Assembly (NCBI RefSeq): GCF_014200605.1
Contig: NZ_JACHCE010000001.1
Location: 620,001-684,000 of the forward strand
Source: Pedobacter cryoconitis
Lineage (GTDB): Bacteria; Bacteroidota; Bacteroidia; Sphingobacteriales; Sphingobacteriaceae
Direction of reading: 5' to 3'
Length of the DNA stretch: 64,000 nucleotides
Shown piece after piece: positions 1 through 8,275 of this stretch. Position numbers and translations under genes: made by a program. The notes beneath the pieces are model-generated. The model ran no database searches. It saw only the letters and a list, made by a program, of their open reading frames with translations, and was not told the DNA's origin. Positions within the stretch are counted from its first letter, which is position 1; each line of letters starts with the position of its first letter.

Positions 1-615
1 CGGACTTCCGCCAATAATAGCGATCATTAAAGGAAGACCCAGTACACCTGCTCTGACTACAGATTCAGGAGTGCCACCTACGGCGATCCAGATCGGCAAA
101 TGATCATTTACAGCTCTTGGCAATACCTGCTGATTGTTTAGAGGCGCTCTGAATTTTCCATTCCAGGTAATCGTTTGCTGTTGATTGATTTTTAACAATA
201 ACTCTAGTTTTTCTGTAAACAGGCCATTATAATCATCCAGATTATAGCCGAATAAAGGAAATGATTCAATAAAACTGCCACGGCCAGCCATTAATTCTGC
301 ACGGCCATTAGACAGTAAATCGACCATAGCAAAGTTCTGATATAGTTTTACCGGGTCCGAAGAGCTGAGTACACTCACTGCACTTCCCAGTTTAATATTT
401 TTGGTTACAACAGCAGCGGCTGCCAGTAATATTTCAGGACTTGAGACTGCGTAATCCGGACGATGGTGTTCACCTATCCCGAAATAATCCAGGCCCAGCT
501 CATCCATTAATTTAATTTCTTCAATAATCTCGCCCAGTCTTTGTTGTGCAGGTTGAAATTTATTTGTTATTGGATCAACACGTAAATCCCCGAACATACT
601 AATACCTAATTCCAT
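1..615 (-). CDS. LLM class flavin-dependent oxidoreductase (partial, C-terminus beyond window)
   Basis: The visible 205 codons begin MELGISMFGDLRVDP and run off the left edge. The pattern is that of the bacterial luciferase-like monooxygenase family (TIM barrel, FMNH2-dependent): ELGLDYFGIGEHH near residue 50, then SPEILLAAAAVVTKNIKLGSAV and LPIWIAVGGTPES. The ATG at 615 is preceded by a GAGG ribosome binding site. Substrate cannot be told from the sequence; family members oxidise aldehydes, sulfonates or many small carbonyl compounds. No partner gene lies upstream, so it appears to be transcribed alone from the 616-718 gap or from further right. Confidence 0.85.
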   Translation of the reverse strand, partial: MELGISMFGDLRVDPITNKFQPAQQRLGEIIEEIKLMDELGLDYFGIGEHHRPDYAVSSPEILLAAAAVVTKNIKLGSAVSVLSSSDPVKLYQNFAMVDLLSNGRAELMAGRGSFIESFPLFGYNLDDYNGLFTEKLELLLKINQQQTITWNGKFRAPLNNQQVLPRAVNDHLPIWIAVGGTPESVVRAGVLGLPLMIAIIGGSP

Positions 616-718
616 AATTACCTCGTTTTTAAATCTTATACAAAGTTAACCCGGAAAACAAAGAGCTGTGTTAACCTATGATAAGTAATAGTTTCTGATT
701 AATTTTTTGCAGGATGCT

Positions 719-1243
719 TTATTTAACACTACAGGCTTTATCCAGTTCTGATAAGAGCTTTTTATTAAAGGGTATAGGAATTAACGAATCCTGCGCTGTA
801 TTATATTCAAATAACTGTCTTTTTGCAGGGTCGAAAGTATATCTTGCAATTACCGGATCATGATCGGGATAACTTTCATGGATGCTATAATCATAAGTTT
901 TAGAGTAGCTCATTGCACTATCGATTTTCGCAGAGGGGCTGCCTTCCAGCATAAAGCCAAAAGAGGTACCTCCATTTTTAATGACCCGTTCTGCTAATCC
1001 ATTAGTTAATTGCTTATAACTTGCTGAACTGGTCAGAATCTGATAAACGATCTGACTGCATGAACTATTAGGAAGAGGTTTTATAGTGCCGGCATTCAAA
1101 GGTTTCTTTACAGCTGCGGTTTTAATCAGTGTATCTTTTTTGACCGTATCTTCTTTGTTATCAGATTGATGTTGTGTACAGGATGTGGCCAGTAAAAGAC
1201 CGGCAAATATTAAACTATGGAACTGGAATTTTTTAAGAATCAT
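719..1243 (-). CDS. putative lipoprotein, function unknown
   Basis: A 174-residue protein with a lipoprotein signal: positive N-terminus (MILKKF), a hydrophobic stretch and the lipobox LLATSC with the acceptor cysteine at residue 22. A Lys/Thr-rich linker then leads into a soluble domain of about 110 residues. I do not recognise the domain. It lies 15 bp downstream of the membrane protein gene at 1259-2029 on the same strand, so the two are probably co-transcribed and may act together at the envelope. The export signal is clear; the role is not. Confidence 0.7.
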   Translation of the reverse strand: MILKKFQFHSLIFAGLLLATSCTQHQSDNKEDTVKKDTLIKTAAVKKPLNAGTIKPLPNSSCSQIVYQILTSSASYKQLTNGLAERVIKNGGTSFGFMLEGSPSAKIDSAMSYSKTYDYSIHESYPDHDPVIARYTFDPAKRQLFEYNTAQDSLIPIPFNKKLLSELDKACSVK

Positions 1244-1258
1244 TTTTACACTAATATT

Positions 1259-2029
1259 TTATTCTAATCTTTTGATTACATGATCAAGATCATCTACAAC
1301 AAGAACAAATACGATTTGGTTTTTTGGAAACAGGGACTGTAATTTATTTCTCCAGTTGATCAGCGGGGTAAATGAATAACTGGTTTTTTCAATCTCCCGG
1401 GTACAGGAAATACTGATTTCATAAGTAAGCCCTACTTTTTTTACATAAGTACTCTTTGTGCTTTGCGCATCAAAGAAACCTATTTTATTAAGGCCTTCTG
1501 CAATTTGATGAATCTCGGTTGCCGGAATATTGCGTTTATCAAAGTTCAGTTGATTGATCGCCGGACCATTAGTTATGCTGATTTCATTCGCTTGATTAGT
1601 TCGGGCCGATAAATAATTATAACCTAAAAATGGGATAATTGTAACTGCTGCCCCGATAAGGCTGATTGCAAAGACTCTCCACAAACTGAATGCTTTTCCA
1701 CCATTACTGATATAATCAATGGTGTTGTTTTTTTGACTTCTCTGGAAGATGTATTGGGCAATTGAAGTATAAATTATAGGAATAATAAAATAAGGAGTCT
1801 TGCTGACCATTTTTATGGGCAAGAAGTAGATTGCTGTTATTAAGGCGATTGTAGTAATTATCCCATAGAGCAAAGCTTTCCTTGCCTTTTCTGGTTCACC
1901 AAACAATTTGAAATTTTCTGCAAACAAATATCCGGATGTTAACGGACCACCTAAATAAGTACCAAAATATATAGCCTTTTCGGTAAAAATATTGCTGTCT
2001 GATATCCTTTGTTTAACTATTTGTTCCAT
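1259..2029 (-). CDS. hypothetical membrane protein
   Basis: A 256-residue protein with about four hydrophobic segments: a short one near residue 25, a pair around 52-90 (LLYGIITTIALITAIYFLP, then FIIPIIYTSIAQYIF) and one near 120-140 (FAISLIGAAVTIIPFLGY). A soluble C-terminal domain of roughly 110 residues follows. No known motif was found. It is the promoter-proximal gene of a likely two-gene unit with the lipoprotein at 719-1243. The ATG at 2029 follows an AT-rich leader shared, divergently, with the MFS exporter at 2218. Confidence 0.65.
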   Translation of the reverse strand: MEQIVKQRISDSNIFTEKAIYFGTYLGGPLTSGYLFAENFKLFGEPEKARKALLYGIITTIALITAIYFLPIKMVSKTPYFIIPIIYTSIAQYIFQRSQKNNTIDYISNGGKAFSLWRVFAISLIGAAVTIIPFLGYNYLSARTNQANEISITNGPAINQLNFDKRNIPATEIHQIAEGLNKIGFFDAQSTKSTYVKKVGLTYEISISCTREIEKTSYSFTPLINWRNKLQSLFPKNQIVFVLVVDDLDHVIKRLE

Positions 2030-2105
2030 AATGACAACTTAATTTTCGTCTAATTACGCAAATTAATTTCATTTATCGGTTTCGGGCATGAAATTTATCG
2101 GTGAT

Positions 2106-2135
2106 TAATAAAACAATTATTTACTTGTTTTATTA
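2106..2135. promoter_or_regulatory. candidate operator dyad upstream of MFS exporter
   Basis: Perfect 11-bp inverted repeat TAATAAAACAA / TTGTTTTATTA separated by 8 nt. It sits 82 bp before the MFS start and just upstream of a Bacteroidetes-type -7 element TACTTTTG at 2144-2151. Its right arm covers a possible -33 TTG (2125-2127), so a bound regulator would block the promoter. No regulator gene is adjacent; its identity is unknown. Confidence 0.4.
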
Positions 2136-2217
2136 TATTTTGATACTTTTGCTTTTCTTAATTCGTAGATTTTAATAATCCGGAACGATTGAGATATCGC
2201 AGTGAATAATATAAATT

Positions 2218-3621
2218 ATGAAACATATACAAGAAGAAGCAGGGTGGGGAGCATTATTATCGGGCAAAAATGGTTTAAAATCAATAGCACTGGCGGGGGG
2301 AGTAATGATTCATGCGATGGACGTATATCTGGCTACGACCATTATGCCTTCGGTAACCAGTGATATCGGCGGTTTATCTTTTTACTCCTGGGCTACTACT
2401 ATATATGTTGTGGCAGCAATTATTGGTTCTGTAATTTCTTCGGTCGTACTGTCAAAAATGGGCCCGAGAGCGTCCTACAGACTGGCTATTATATTTTTTG
2501 CTATTGGAGCGCTGATTTGTACTGTCGCTCCTGCAATGTCCGTTTTACTGGCCGGCCGGTTTGTTCAGGGCATTGGGGGTGGATTGCTCGTTGCCTTATC
2601 TTATGCTATGATCAGTATAGTTTATGAAAAGCGGTTCTGGTCAAGAGCAATGGCCCTGGTCTCGGCAATGTGGGGGATTTCGGCATTTTTAGGCCCTTTG
2701 TTTGGAGGGATCTTTGCCGAATACAGCCATTGGCGATATGCTTTTGTGACGTTGCTGATCATTGCAGCAGCCCTCATTTTTCTAACAGAAAATGTACTCC
2801 CTAAAAAACAGGATAAAGAACTTAAAGCGGCGAAGATCCCTGTAGTAAAACTTTTGCTGATTCTTTTTGCTGCACTGGCCATTTCAACAGGAAGTATAGC
2901 CGAAAACCTTTATGCAAACGCAGCAGGTGTAATTGGAGCCATTATTTTATTAGGTCTGGTGATCAAAGGTGAAAAAGGGGCATCAGAAAGATTGCTCCCT
3001 AATGGGGCCTATAAGTTGTCAACGCTTCTGGGAGCTACTTATGCCGTTGTTATCCTGCTGACACTTGCCGGTACGGTGGAGATTTATATCCCTTATTTTT
3101 TACAGATTATCCATGATTTTTCTCCACTTAAGGCGGGTTATCTGACCGTGTTAATTGCACTGGGCTGGTCTTTATGTTCTGTCGCATTTTCTGGTCTGCC
3201 TGCTAAATATGTGAAAGGGGTAATCATTGCAGGGCCTTTACTGGTACTTGCAGGACTTGCCTGGTTATCTTATTTTGTCTCTCATGTGGAATATGGCGGC
3301 GGTATAGGGTTTATAGTGATTTGTCTGCTGCTTATTTTTATTGGTGCAGGCATAGGGATGGGCTGGTCGCATATCTTAACCCAGGTGCTTTCCTCAGCCC
3401 CAAAAGGAGAGGAAGAAAAAGCTTCTGCTTCTATCTCTACTGTTCAGCTTTTGGGAACTGCTTTTGGATCGGCAGCAGCAGGTTTGATTGCTAATTTTTC
3501 AGGGATAACAAACCCGGGCGGTATTGCCGGTGCAGAACATGCTGCACAATGGTTATTTGGCGCATTTGCAATTACCCCTTTACTGGCATTGGTTGTAATC
3601 CTTTGTAAATTTAAAAGATAA
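2218..3621 (+). CDS. MFS transporter (DHA2/EmrB-QacA-like multidrug exporter)
   Basis: A 467-residue integral membrane protein with 12-14 hydrophobic segments, the size of drug:H+ antiporters. It shows the typical first helix ending MDVYLATTIMPSVTSDIG, the loop 2-3 segment SVVLSKMGPRASYR, the helix-4 arginine motif LLAGRFVQGIGGG, and motif C-like glycines and proline in ISAFLGPLFGGIFAE. These features place it among proton-driven exporters; the substrate is unknown. It is monocistronic, with an inverted-repeat operator and candidate promoter just upstream, so inducible expression is likely. Ferritin follows after an 85-bp gap. Confidence 0.85.
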   Translation: MKHIQEEAGWGALLSGKNGLKSIALAGGVMIHAMDVYLATTIMPSVTSDIGGLSFYSWATTIYVVAAIIGSVISSVVLSKMGPRASYRLAIIFFAIGALICTVAPAMSVLLAGRFVQGIGGGLLVALSYAMISIVYEKRFWSRAMALVSAMWGISAFLGPLFGGIFAEYSHWRYAFVTLLIIAAALIFLTENVLPKKQDKELKAAKIPVVKLLLILFAALAISTGSIAENLYANAAGVIGAIILLGLVIKGEKGASERLLPNGAYKLSTLLGATYAVVILLTLAGTVEIYIPYFLQIIHDFSPLKAGYLTVLIALGWSLCSVAFSGLPAKYVKGVIIAGPLLVLAGLAWLSYFVSHVEYGGGIGFIVICLLLIFIGAGIGMGWSHILTQVLSSAPKGEEEKASASISTVQLLGTAFGSAAAGLIANFSGITNPGGIAGAEHAAQWLFGAFAITPLLALVVILCKFKR

Positions 3622-3706
3622 ATCTTTATTTGGAATTGTTCTTAATTGAGTTTAGCTTGCAGCTTTATTATTTTAAAAGGGCTGTATAACTATTAAAAAA
3701 GATGAT

Positions 3707-4222
3707 ATGATCAATAAAAGAATGGAAGATTTGCTGAATGCGCAAATCAATTTAGAAATGTATTCGGCTAACGCTTATTGGGCCATGTGCTCCTGGTTTA
3801 CAGCTAAAGATCTGGATGGGTTTGCTAATTATTTTAAAGTACAGGCCAAAGAAGAACTTTTTCATGCTGAAAAGCAATTTGATTATATCCATGAAGTTGG
3901 GGGAAAAGTGGTAATTGATACTATTCAAAAACCTGCATCTGAATTTACTTCGGTATTAGAAGTTTTTGAGATCACTTTAGCACACGAAAGGGCGGTAACA
4001 AAAAGTATAGGAGAACTGATTAAAGCATCATTCGAAGAGAATGATTTTGCAACTCATAACTTTCTGCAGTGGTTTGTTACTGAGCAGGTAGAAGAAGAAG
4101 CTACTGTTTCTCAGATTATCAGTAAGCTGAAAATGATAGGGGATAACTCTTCAGCATTATATCTGCTCAATTCAGAACTGACGCAAAGAACATTCAATGC
4201 TGCTACCGGCGGTGCGGTTTAA
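3707..4222 (+). CDS. ftnA: bacterial non-heme ferritin
   Basis: The 171-residue four-helix ferritin stores iron as ferric mineral inside a 24-subunit shell. The ferroxidase ligands can be read at E. coli FtnA numbering: E17, E50, H53, E94, Q127 and E130, so the oxidation centre is complete. There is no Met haem ligand of the bacterioferritin type. Length is near family average. The gene ends at a perfect 19-bp bidirectional hairpin shared with the converging acetyltransferase gene. No Fur-like box is obvious in the 85-bp leader. Confidence 0.95.
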   Translation: MINKRMEDLLNAQINLEMYSANAYWAMCSWFTAKDLDGFANYFKVQAKEELFHAEKQFDYIHEVGGKVVIDTIQKPASEFTSVLEVFEITLAHERAVTKSIGELIKASFEENDFATHNFLQWFVTEQVEEEATVSQIISKLKMIGDNSSALYLLNSELTQRTFNAATGGAV

Positions 4223-4233
4223 GTATGCGAAAA

Positions 4234-4271
4234 TATAAAAAGCATGAAGATTAATCTTCATGCTTTTTATA
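4234..4271. terminator. bidirectional intrinsic terminator
   Basis: Uninterrupted 19-bp palindrome centred at 4252/4253, beginning TATAAAAAGCATGAAG, with A/T tracts at both outer ends. It serves the converging ftnA (+) and GNAT (-) genes and contains the stop codon of the GNAT gene. Confidence 0.8.
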
Positions 4272-4697
4272 AATGTCTTTAACAATGACTGCCATGATAT
4301 TTTCCGGCGTATCCAATGGCTCAAAACCATATTGACTATAGAGGCTATGTGCGTCTCTTGTAGCCAGCATATATCTTCTTAGGCCTTGCAAATCAGGATG
4401 AAAAAGCATCAGCGATATTAATTTTTTCGAAAGTCCCAAACCCCGGAATTCATCTTCCACATATACATCTGCCAGATAAGCGAAAGTAGCACGGTCAGTA
4501 ATCCATCTCGCAAATCCGATTTGCCGGTTTTCTTTATAGATACCAAAACAAAGAGAGTTCTCTATAGATCTTTTGACTGTTTCTAAAGGAATTCCTTCGG
4601 CCCAATAAGACTGAGTACTCAGGAAAAGATGAACAGCAGTAACGTCTATGATACTTTTATCATCCGAAAAAATAAAGCCATTATCCGCAATTTCCAT
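4251..4697 (-). CDS. GNAT family N-acetyltransferase
   Basis: A 148-residue protein with the GNAT fold. Acetyl-CoA binding motif A is seen as LADVYVEDEFRGLGLSKKLI (residues about 75-95), with the R-x-x-G-x-G/A-type loop FRGLGLS, followed by motif B ending LYSQYGFEPL. The acceptor cannot be predicted. The start overlaps the yajQ stop by one base (TAATG), so the two genes are translationally coupled. The end is inside the shared terminator palindrome. Confidence 0.85.
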   Translation of the reverse strand: MEIADNGFIFSDDKSIIDVTAVHLFLSTQSYWAEGIPLETVKRSIENSLCFGIYKENRQIGFARWITDRATFAYLADVYVEDEFRGLGLSKKLISLMLFHPDLQGLRRYMLATRDAHSLYSQYGFEPLDTPENIMAVIVKDIYKKHED

Positions 4698-5188
4698 TAG
4701 TTACGCATATTGATGTATTGCAATGGCTGTCCAAAATCTTCGCTTTTGCAAAGTGAAATTACCTTTTGAAGATCATCAATATTTTTGCTTTGTACACGTA
4801 ACTGATCGTCCATGACAGAAGCCTGAACTTTAAGTCCGCTGGCTTTGATTTTTGCAACTATCTTTTTAGCAACATCTTTATCAATTCCTTCTTTAATAGA
4901 AACTTCTTTTCTGATCATATTACCAGATGCGTATTGTTCTTTGCCAAAATCAAGACTTTTAGGATCAAGGTTTTGTTTCACCATACGGGAGATAATTGAA
5001 TCCTCAATTGCTTTCAGACGCATGTCATCTTCCGTAACAATGGTGATTACATTCGTCTTTTTGTCGTGATCAATTGTACTCTGAGAGGTAGAGAAATCAT
5101 AACGGTTAAGGATCTCTTTTTTTGCGTTGTTCATTGCATTATCCAATGTTTGCGCGTCAACTTTACTTACGATATCGAAAGTGGGCAT
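4697..5188 (-). CDS. yajQ: YajQ family nucleotide-binding protein
   Basis: A 163-residue protein matching YajQ/UPF0234 from end to end: MPTFDIVSKVDAQTLDNAMN at the start, then ILNRYDF, the KSLDFGKEQ segment and a final DFGQPLQYINMRN. Family members have a double ferredoxin-like fold. A homologue in Xanthomonas binds cyclic di-GMP and acts on transcription; this has not been shown for Bacteroidota. It is first in a two-gene unit with the GNAT enzyme and is divergent from the histone-like gene at 5263. Confidence 0.93.
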   Translation of the reverse strand: MPTFDIVSKVDAQTLDNAMNNAKKEILNRYDFSTSQSTIDHDKKTNVITIVTEDDMRLKAIEDSIISRMVKQNLDPKSLDFGKEQYASGNMIRKEVSIKEGIDKDVAKKIVAKIKASGLKVQASVMDDQLRVQSKNIDDLQKVISLCKSEDFGQPLQYINMRN

Positions 5189-5262
5189 GATTATAGCTTT
5201 AGTATAAAAAATATATTAGATTTAGATATTAATTATTTAACGTTCTGGCTAAAAAAATTATT

Positions 5263-6099
5263 ATGAAAACCAATAAATCAAAAGTGCAAAAAAATAATGC
5301 TAAAAAAGCAGTTAAAAAAGAATTGGAGCAGAGTCTTACGCAAAAATTTTTTGAAGCAGTTTCTCATTTGGGTCATGATGCCGAGAAAATTGGTGAAGAA
5401 TTAGCTCATGCAGCCAAATCGGTTGCCAGTAAATTAGCTAAAAAGTTCATTGCAGCAAAAGAAGAAGCTGCTAGGACAGTGCAGCCAACGAAGAAGGAAA
5501 TAGCAAAGACGGCTAAAAAAGTTAAAAAGGCTACTGTTAAAGGAGCTAAAAAGGTTAAAAAAGAGGTTAAAAAGGCCGTTTCTAATATTAAAACATCAGG
5601 AAACAGTATTAAAGTTCCTATAATTGCAAGTGAAGAAAAGGCAGCTGATATTATTTCTAAAAATGTAAAAAAAGGTAAAGAAACAGTGAAAAAAGTAGTT
5701 CCTGCTGCGAAAAAAGCAGCTGATACAGCTAAAAAAGCCGTTCCTGCTGTTAAGAAAGAAGCTGCTACCTTGAAAAAAGAAGTTAAAGCTGTGAAAGATA
5801 AAGCTGCTGCTGCTGTTCAGGAAACCGCTAAAAGTGCACCGGTAAAAAGCGCTGTTAAAACTGCCGCTAAACCAGTTGCTACCGCTAAAAAAATAGTAAA
5901 TACCGCTGCTGCAAAAGTTGCTCCTGTAAAGAAAACTGCCACTAAGCCTGCTGCTGGTACTGTTAAAACTACTGCAGCTACAAAATCTGCTGCTACAAAA
6001 CCTGCAGCTGTTTCTGCTAAACCAGCTACGACTGTCCCTGCCGCTCAAACTTCTGTTGCTCCTGAAAAAACTGCGGATAAACCTACAGAGGAAGGTTAA
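5263..6099 (+). CDS. Lys/Ala-rich histone H1-like protein
   Basis: A 278-residue, highly basic, low-complexity protein. The first 60 residues contain a more ordered, possibly helical stretch (SLTQKFFEAVSHLGHDAEKIGEEL). The remainder is runs of Lys, Ala, Val, Pro and Thr such as KKVKKATVKGAKKVKKE and AAKKAADTAKK. This resembles eukaryotic H1 tails and bacterial H1-like proteins (Hc1, AlgP). A DNA- or polyanion-binding, nucleoid-compacting role is inferred. Lying next to ppk1, a polyphosphate interaction is also conceivable. The repetitive tail probably varies in length between strains. Confidence 0.75.
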   Translation: MKTNKSKVQKNNAKKAVKKELEQSLTQKFFEAVSHLGHDAEKIGEELAHAAKSVASKLAKKFIAAKEEAARTVQPTKKEIAKTAKKVKKATVKGAKKVKKEVKKAVSNIKTSGNSIKVPIIASEEKAADIISKNVKKGKETVKKVVPAAKKAADTAKKAVPAVKKEAATLKKEVKAVKDKAAAAVQETAKSAPVKSAVKTAAKPVATAKKIVNTAAAKVAPVKKTATKPAAGTVKTTAATKSAATKPAAVSAKPATTVPAAQTSVAPEKTADKPTEEG

Positions 6100-6173
6100 T
6101 TTAAAAATTGTTTAATTGAGATTAATGCTTGAATAATTAACATTGAATTAACAATAGAATTCGCAGTTTTGAG

Positions 6174-6199
6174 CATCCGTTCCCAACAGGGATGTTTTT
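6174..6199 (+). terminator. weak hairpin with T-tract ahead of ppk
   Basis: CATCC / GGATG stem with an 11-nt loop and then TTTTT, ending 12 nt before the ppk ATG. It could end transcripts of the histone-like gene or attenuate read-through into ppk. The stem is short, so confidence is low. Confidence 0.3.
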
Positions 6200-6211
6200 G
6201 ATATTAGCCCC

Positions 6212-8269
6212 ATGACAAAGAAGAAGGTCCCATTTTTAAATAGAGAACTCAGCTGGTTATATTTCAATGAACGGGTTTTACAGGAGGCTACAGATGAGAC
6301 TGTGCCGCTGATTGAAAGAATTAAATTCTTGTCTATTTTCTCTTCAAACCTGGAAGAATTTTACCGGGTTCGTGTAGCTACTCTGACCAGACTGTCTAAT
6401 TTAAACGACAAGGCTAAGGAGTTACTAGGATTCAATCCGAAGAAAGTATTGAACGAGATTAAAAATATCGTTGTTAAACAGGAACGTAAATTTGAACAGC
6501 TTTTTCAAGCTACCCTGATTAATGAACTGGCACAAAACAGGATTTTTATCCTGAATGATACCCAACTCAATGTGGCTCGCGGAGAGTTCGTCAAAGAACA
6601 TTTCCGGGATAAGATTCTTTCTAACCTGGTACCGATCATGATTGATCTGGAAAAACCTTTTCCGGAACTTAAAGACCGGTACCTGTATTTCTTTGTAAGA
6701 CTTAAAAAGAAAACCGGTAAAAAAGATGAAAAATATGCATTGATAGAATTACCTCCTGATCTGCCGAGGTTTTTAGTCCTGCCGGAAACCAACGGACTAA
6801 AATTTATTATTCTTGCTGAGGATATTATCAAATACTGTTTGGATGACATCTTTTACGTATTTAAATACGATGAAATGGATGCTTATTCTATACAGCTGAC
6901 AAGAGATGCCGAACTGGATATTGATAAAAATGTAAGTGACAAATTTATTGATGAATTAAAGACCAGTCTGGATAAGCGTAAAAAAGGTAAACCTATGCGT
7001 TTACTTTATGATACGGAAATGCCTTTTGATATGTTAGGTGTGCTGGTTGCCAAGATGAAAATTGAAGCTGAAAGTCTGATTCCGGGAAACCGTTATCATA
7101 AATTTGGTGATTTTATCCGCTTCCCGAATGTCGGTGACAAAAGTCTTGAATATCCTGCCAATGTACCTTTAAAGGTTTTCGGTTTACACCGGACACAAAG
7201 TATCTTTAATAAACTGGCAGAAAGAGATTACCTGGTTAATCTTCCTTATCAGTCATACGATTATATCATTTTGTTTTTGCGTGAAGCGGCAATTGACCCT
7301 AAAGTTACTGCAATCAATATTACACTTTATCGTCTTGCAGAAAATTCAAGAGTAATTAATGCTTTAATCAATGCGGCCAAAAATGGGAAGAAGGTCAACT
7401 GTCTGGTAGAGCTTAAAGCCCGTTTCGATGAACGTGCAAATATATTCTGGACTAACAGACTGGAAGAAGAAGGGGTGCATGTAAATTACGGACTGACGGA
7501 TTATAAAGTCCATTCTAAAATCTGCCTGGTTACCCGGATAGAAAAAGGCCGTCCTGTTTATTATGCTAACCTGGCTACAGGTAATTTCAACGAAAAAACC
7601 GCTAAACTTTATTGTGATCATAGTATTTTTACTGCCAAAAAGGAGATCACACACGATCTGATCAAACTTTTTGCTGCTTTAAACAAACGTACCGTAGCCA
7701 CAGGGTTTAAATACCTGATCGTTTCACCTTTAGAGTCAAGAACAAAGTTTTATACTTTGATAGACAGGGAAATTAAAATCGCCAAATCTGGCAAACCTGC
7801 TTATCTGATCTTCAAAGTAAACAGTCTGGCTGATGAAGGAATCGTGGAGAAATTATACGAAGCGAGCAATGCAGGAGTGAAGATCAAGCTGATTGTGCGT
7901 GGTATCTGCTGCCTGGTTCCCGGAGTGAAAGATTTCAGTGAGAATATTACTGTGATCAGTATTATAGATAAATTTTTAGAACATGCACGTGTGTTCATTT
8001 TTGGAAATAACGGTAAAGAAGAAATGTTTCTTTCTTCGGCCGATCTGATGAGCAGGAATTTTGAGCATCGTGTAGAGGTCGGTTTTCCGGTACTTGATGA
8101 AGATGTAAAACAAGAAATCAGAGATATCATTGAGTTTCAGTTACAGGATAATGTGAAAGCAAGGGATATTACCAGGTTAAACAATAATAAATACCATAAA
8201 AACCGGATCAGCACGAAAGTGAGGGCGCAGGTTCAAACATATAATTACTTAAAAAACAAACACCAGTAG
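6212..8269 (+). CDS. ppk1: polyphosphate kinase 1
   Basis: The 685-residue enzyme reversibly polymerises ATP gamma-phosphate into polyphosphate. The N-terminal domain begins with the hallmark FLNRELSWLYFNERVLQEA and FLSIFSSNLEEFYRVRV. The two catalytic phospholipase-D-like histidines are present: H434 in DYKVHSKICLV and H591 in FLEHARVFIFGN, close to H435 and H592 of the E. coli enzyme. YANLATGNFNEKTA and FLSSADLMSRNFEHRVEV are also intact. The exopolyphosphatase gene follows 6 bp later, so synthesis and breakdown are co-expressed. Confidence 0.97.
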   Translation: MTKKKVPFLNRELSWLYFNERVLQEATDETVPLIERIKFLSIFSSNLEEFYRVRVATLTRLSNLNDKAKELLGFNPKKVLNEIKNIVVKQERKFEQLFQATLINELAQNRIFILNDTQLNVARGEFVKEHFRDKILSNLVPIMIDLEKPFPELKDRYLYFFVRLKKKTGKKDEKYALIELPPDLPRFLVLPETNGLKFIILAEDIIKYCLDDIFYVFKYDEMDAYSIQLTRDAELDIDKNVSDKFIDELKTSLDKRKKGKPMRLLYDTEMPFDMLGVLVAKMKIEAESLIPGNRYHKFGDFIRFPNVGDKSLEYPANVPLKVFGLHRTQSIFNKLAERDYLVNLPYQSYDYIILFLREAAIDPKVTAINITLYRLAENSRVINALINAAKNGKKVNCLVELKARFDERANIFWTNRLEEEGVHVNYGLTDYKVHSKICLVTRIEKGRPVYYANLATGNFNEKTAKLYCDHSIFTAKKEITHDLIKLFAALNKRTVATGFKYLIVSPLESRTKFYTLIDREIKIAKSGKPAYLIFKVNSLADEGIVEKLYEASNAGVKIKLIVRGICCLVPGVKDFSENITVISIIDKFLEHARVFIFGNNGKEEMFLSSADLMSRNFEHRVEVGFPVLDEDVKQEIRDIIEFQLQDNVKARDITRLNNNKYHKNRISTKVRAQVQTYNYLKNKHQ

Positions 8270-8275
8270 GAAATT

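Noticed and set aside
5596..6048. 150-codon Ser/Phe/Arg-rich frame on the minus strand
   Set aside because: Antisense shadow of the Lys/Ala repeats of the histone-like gene.
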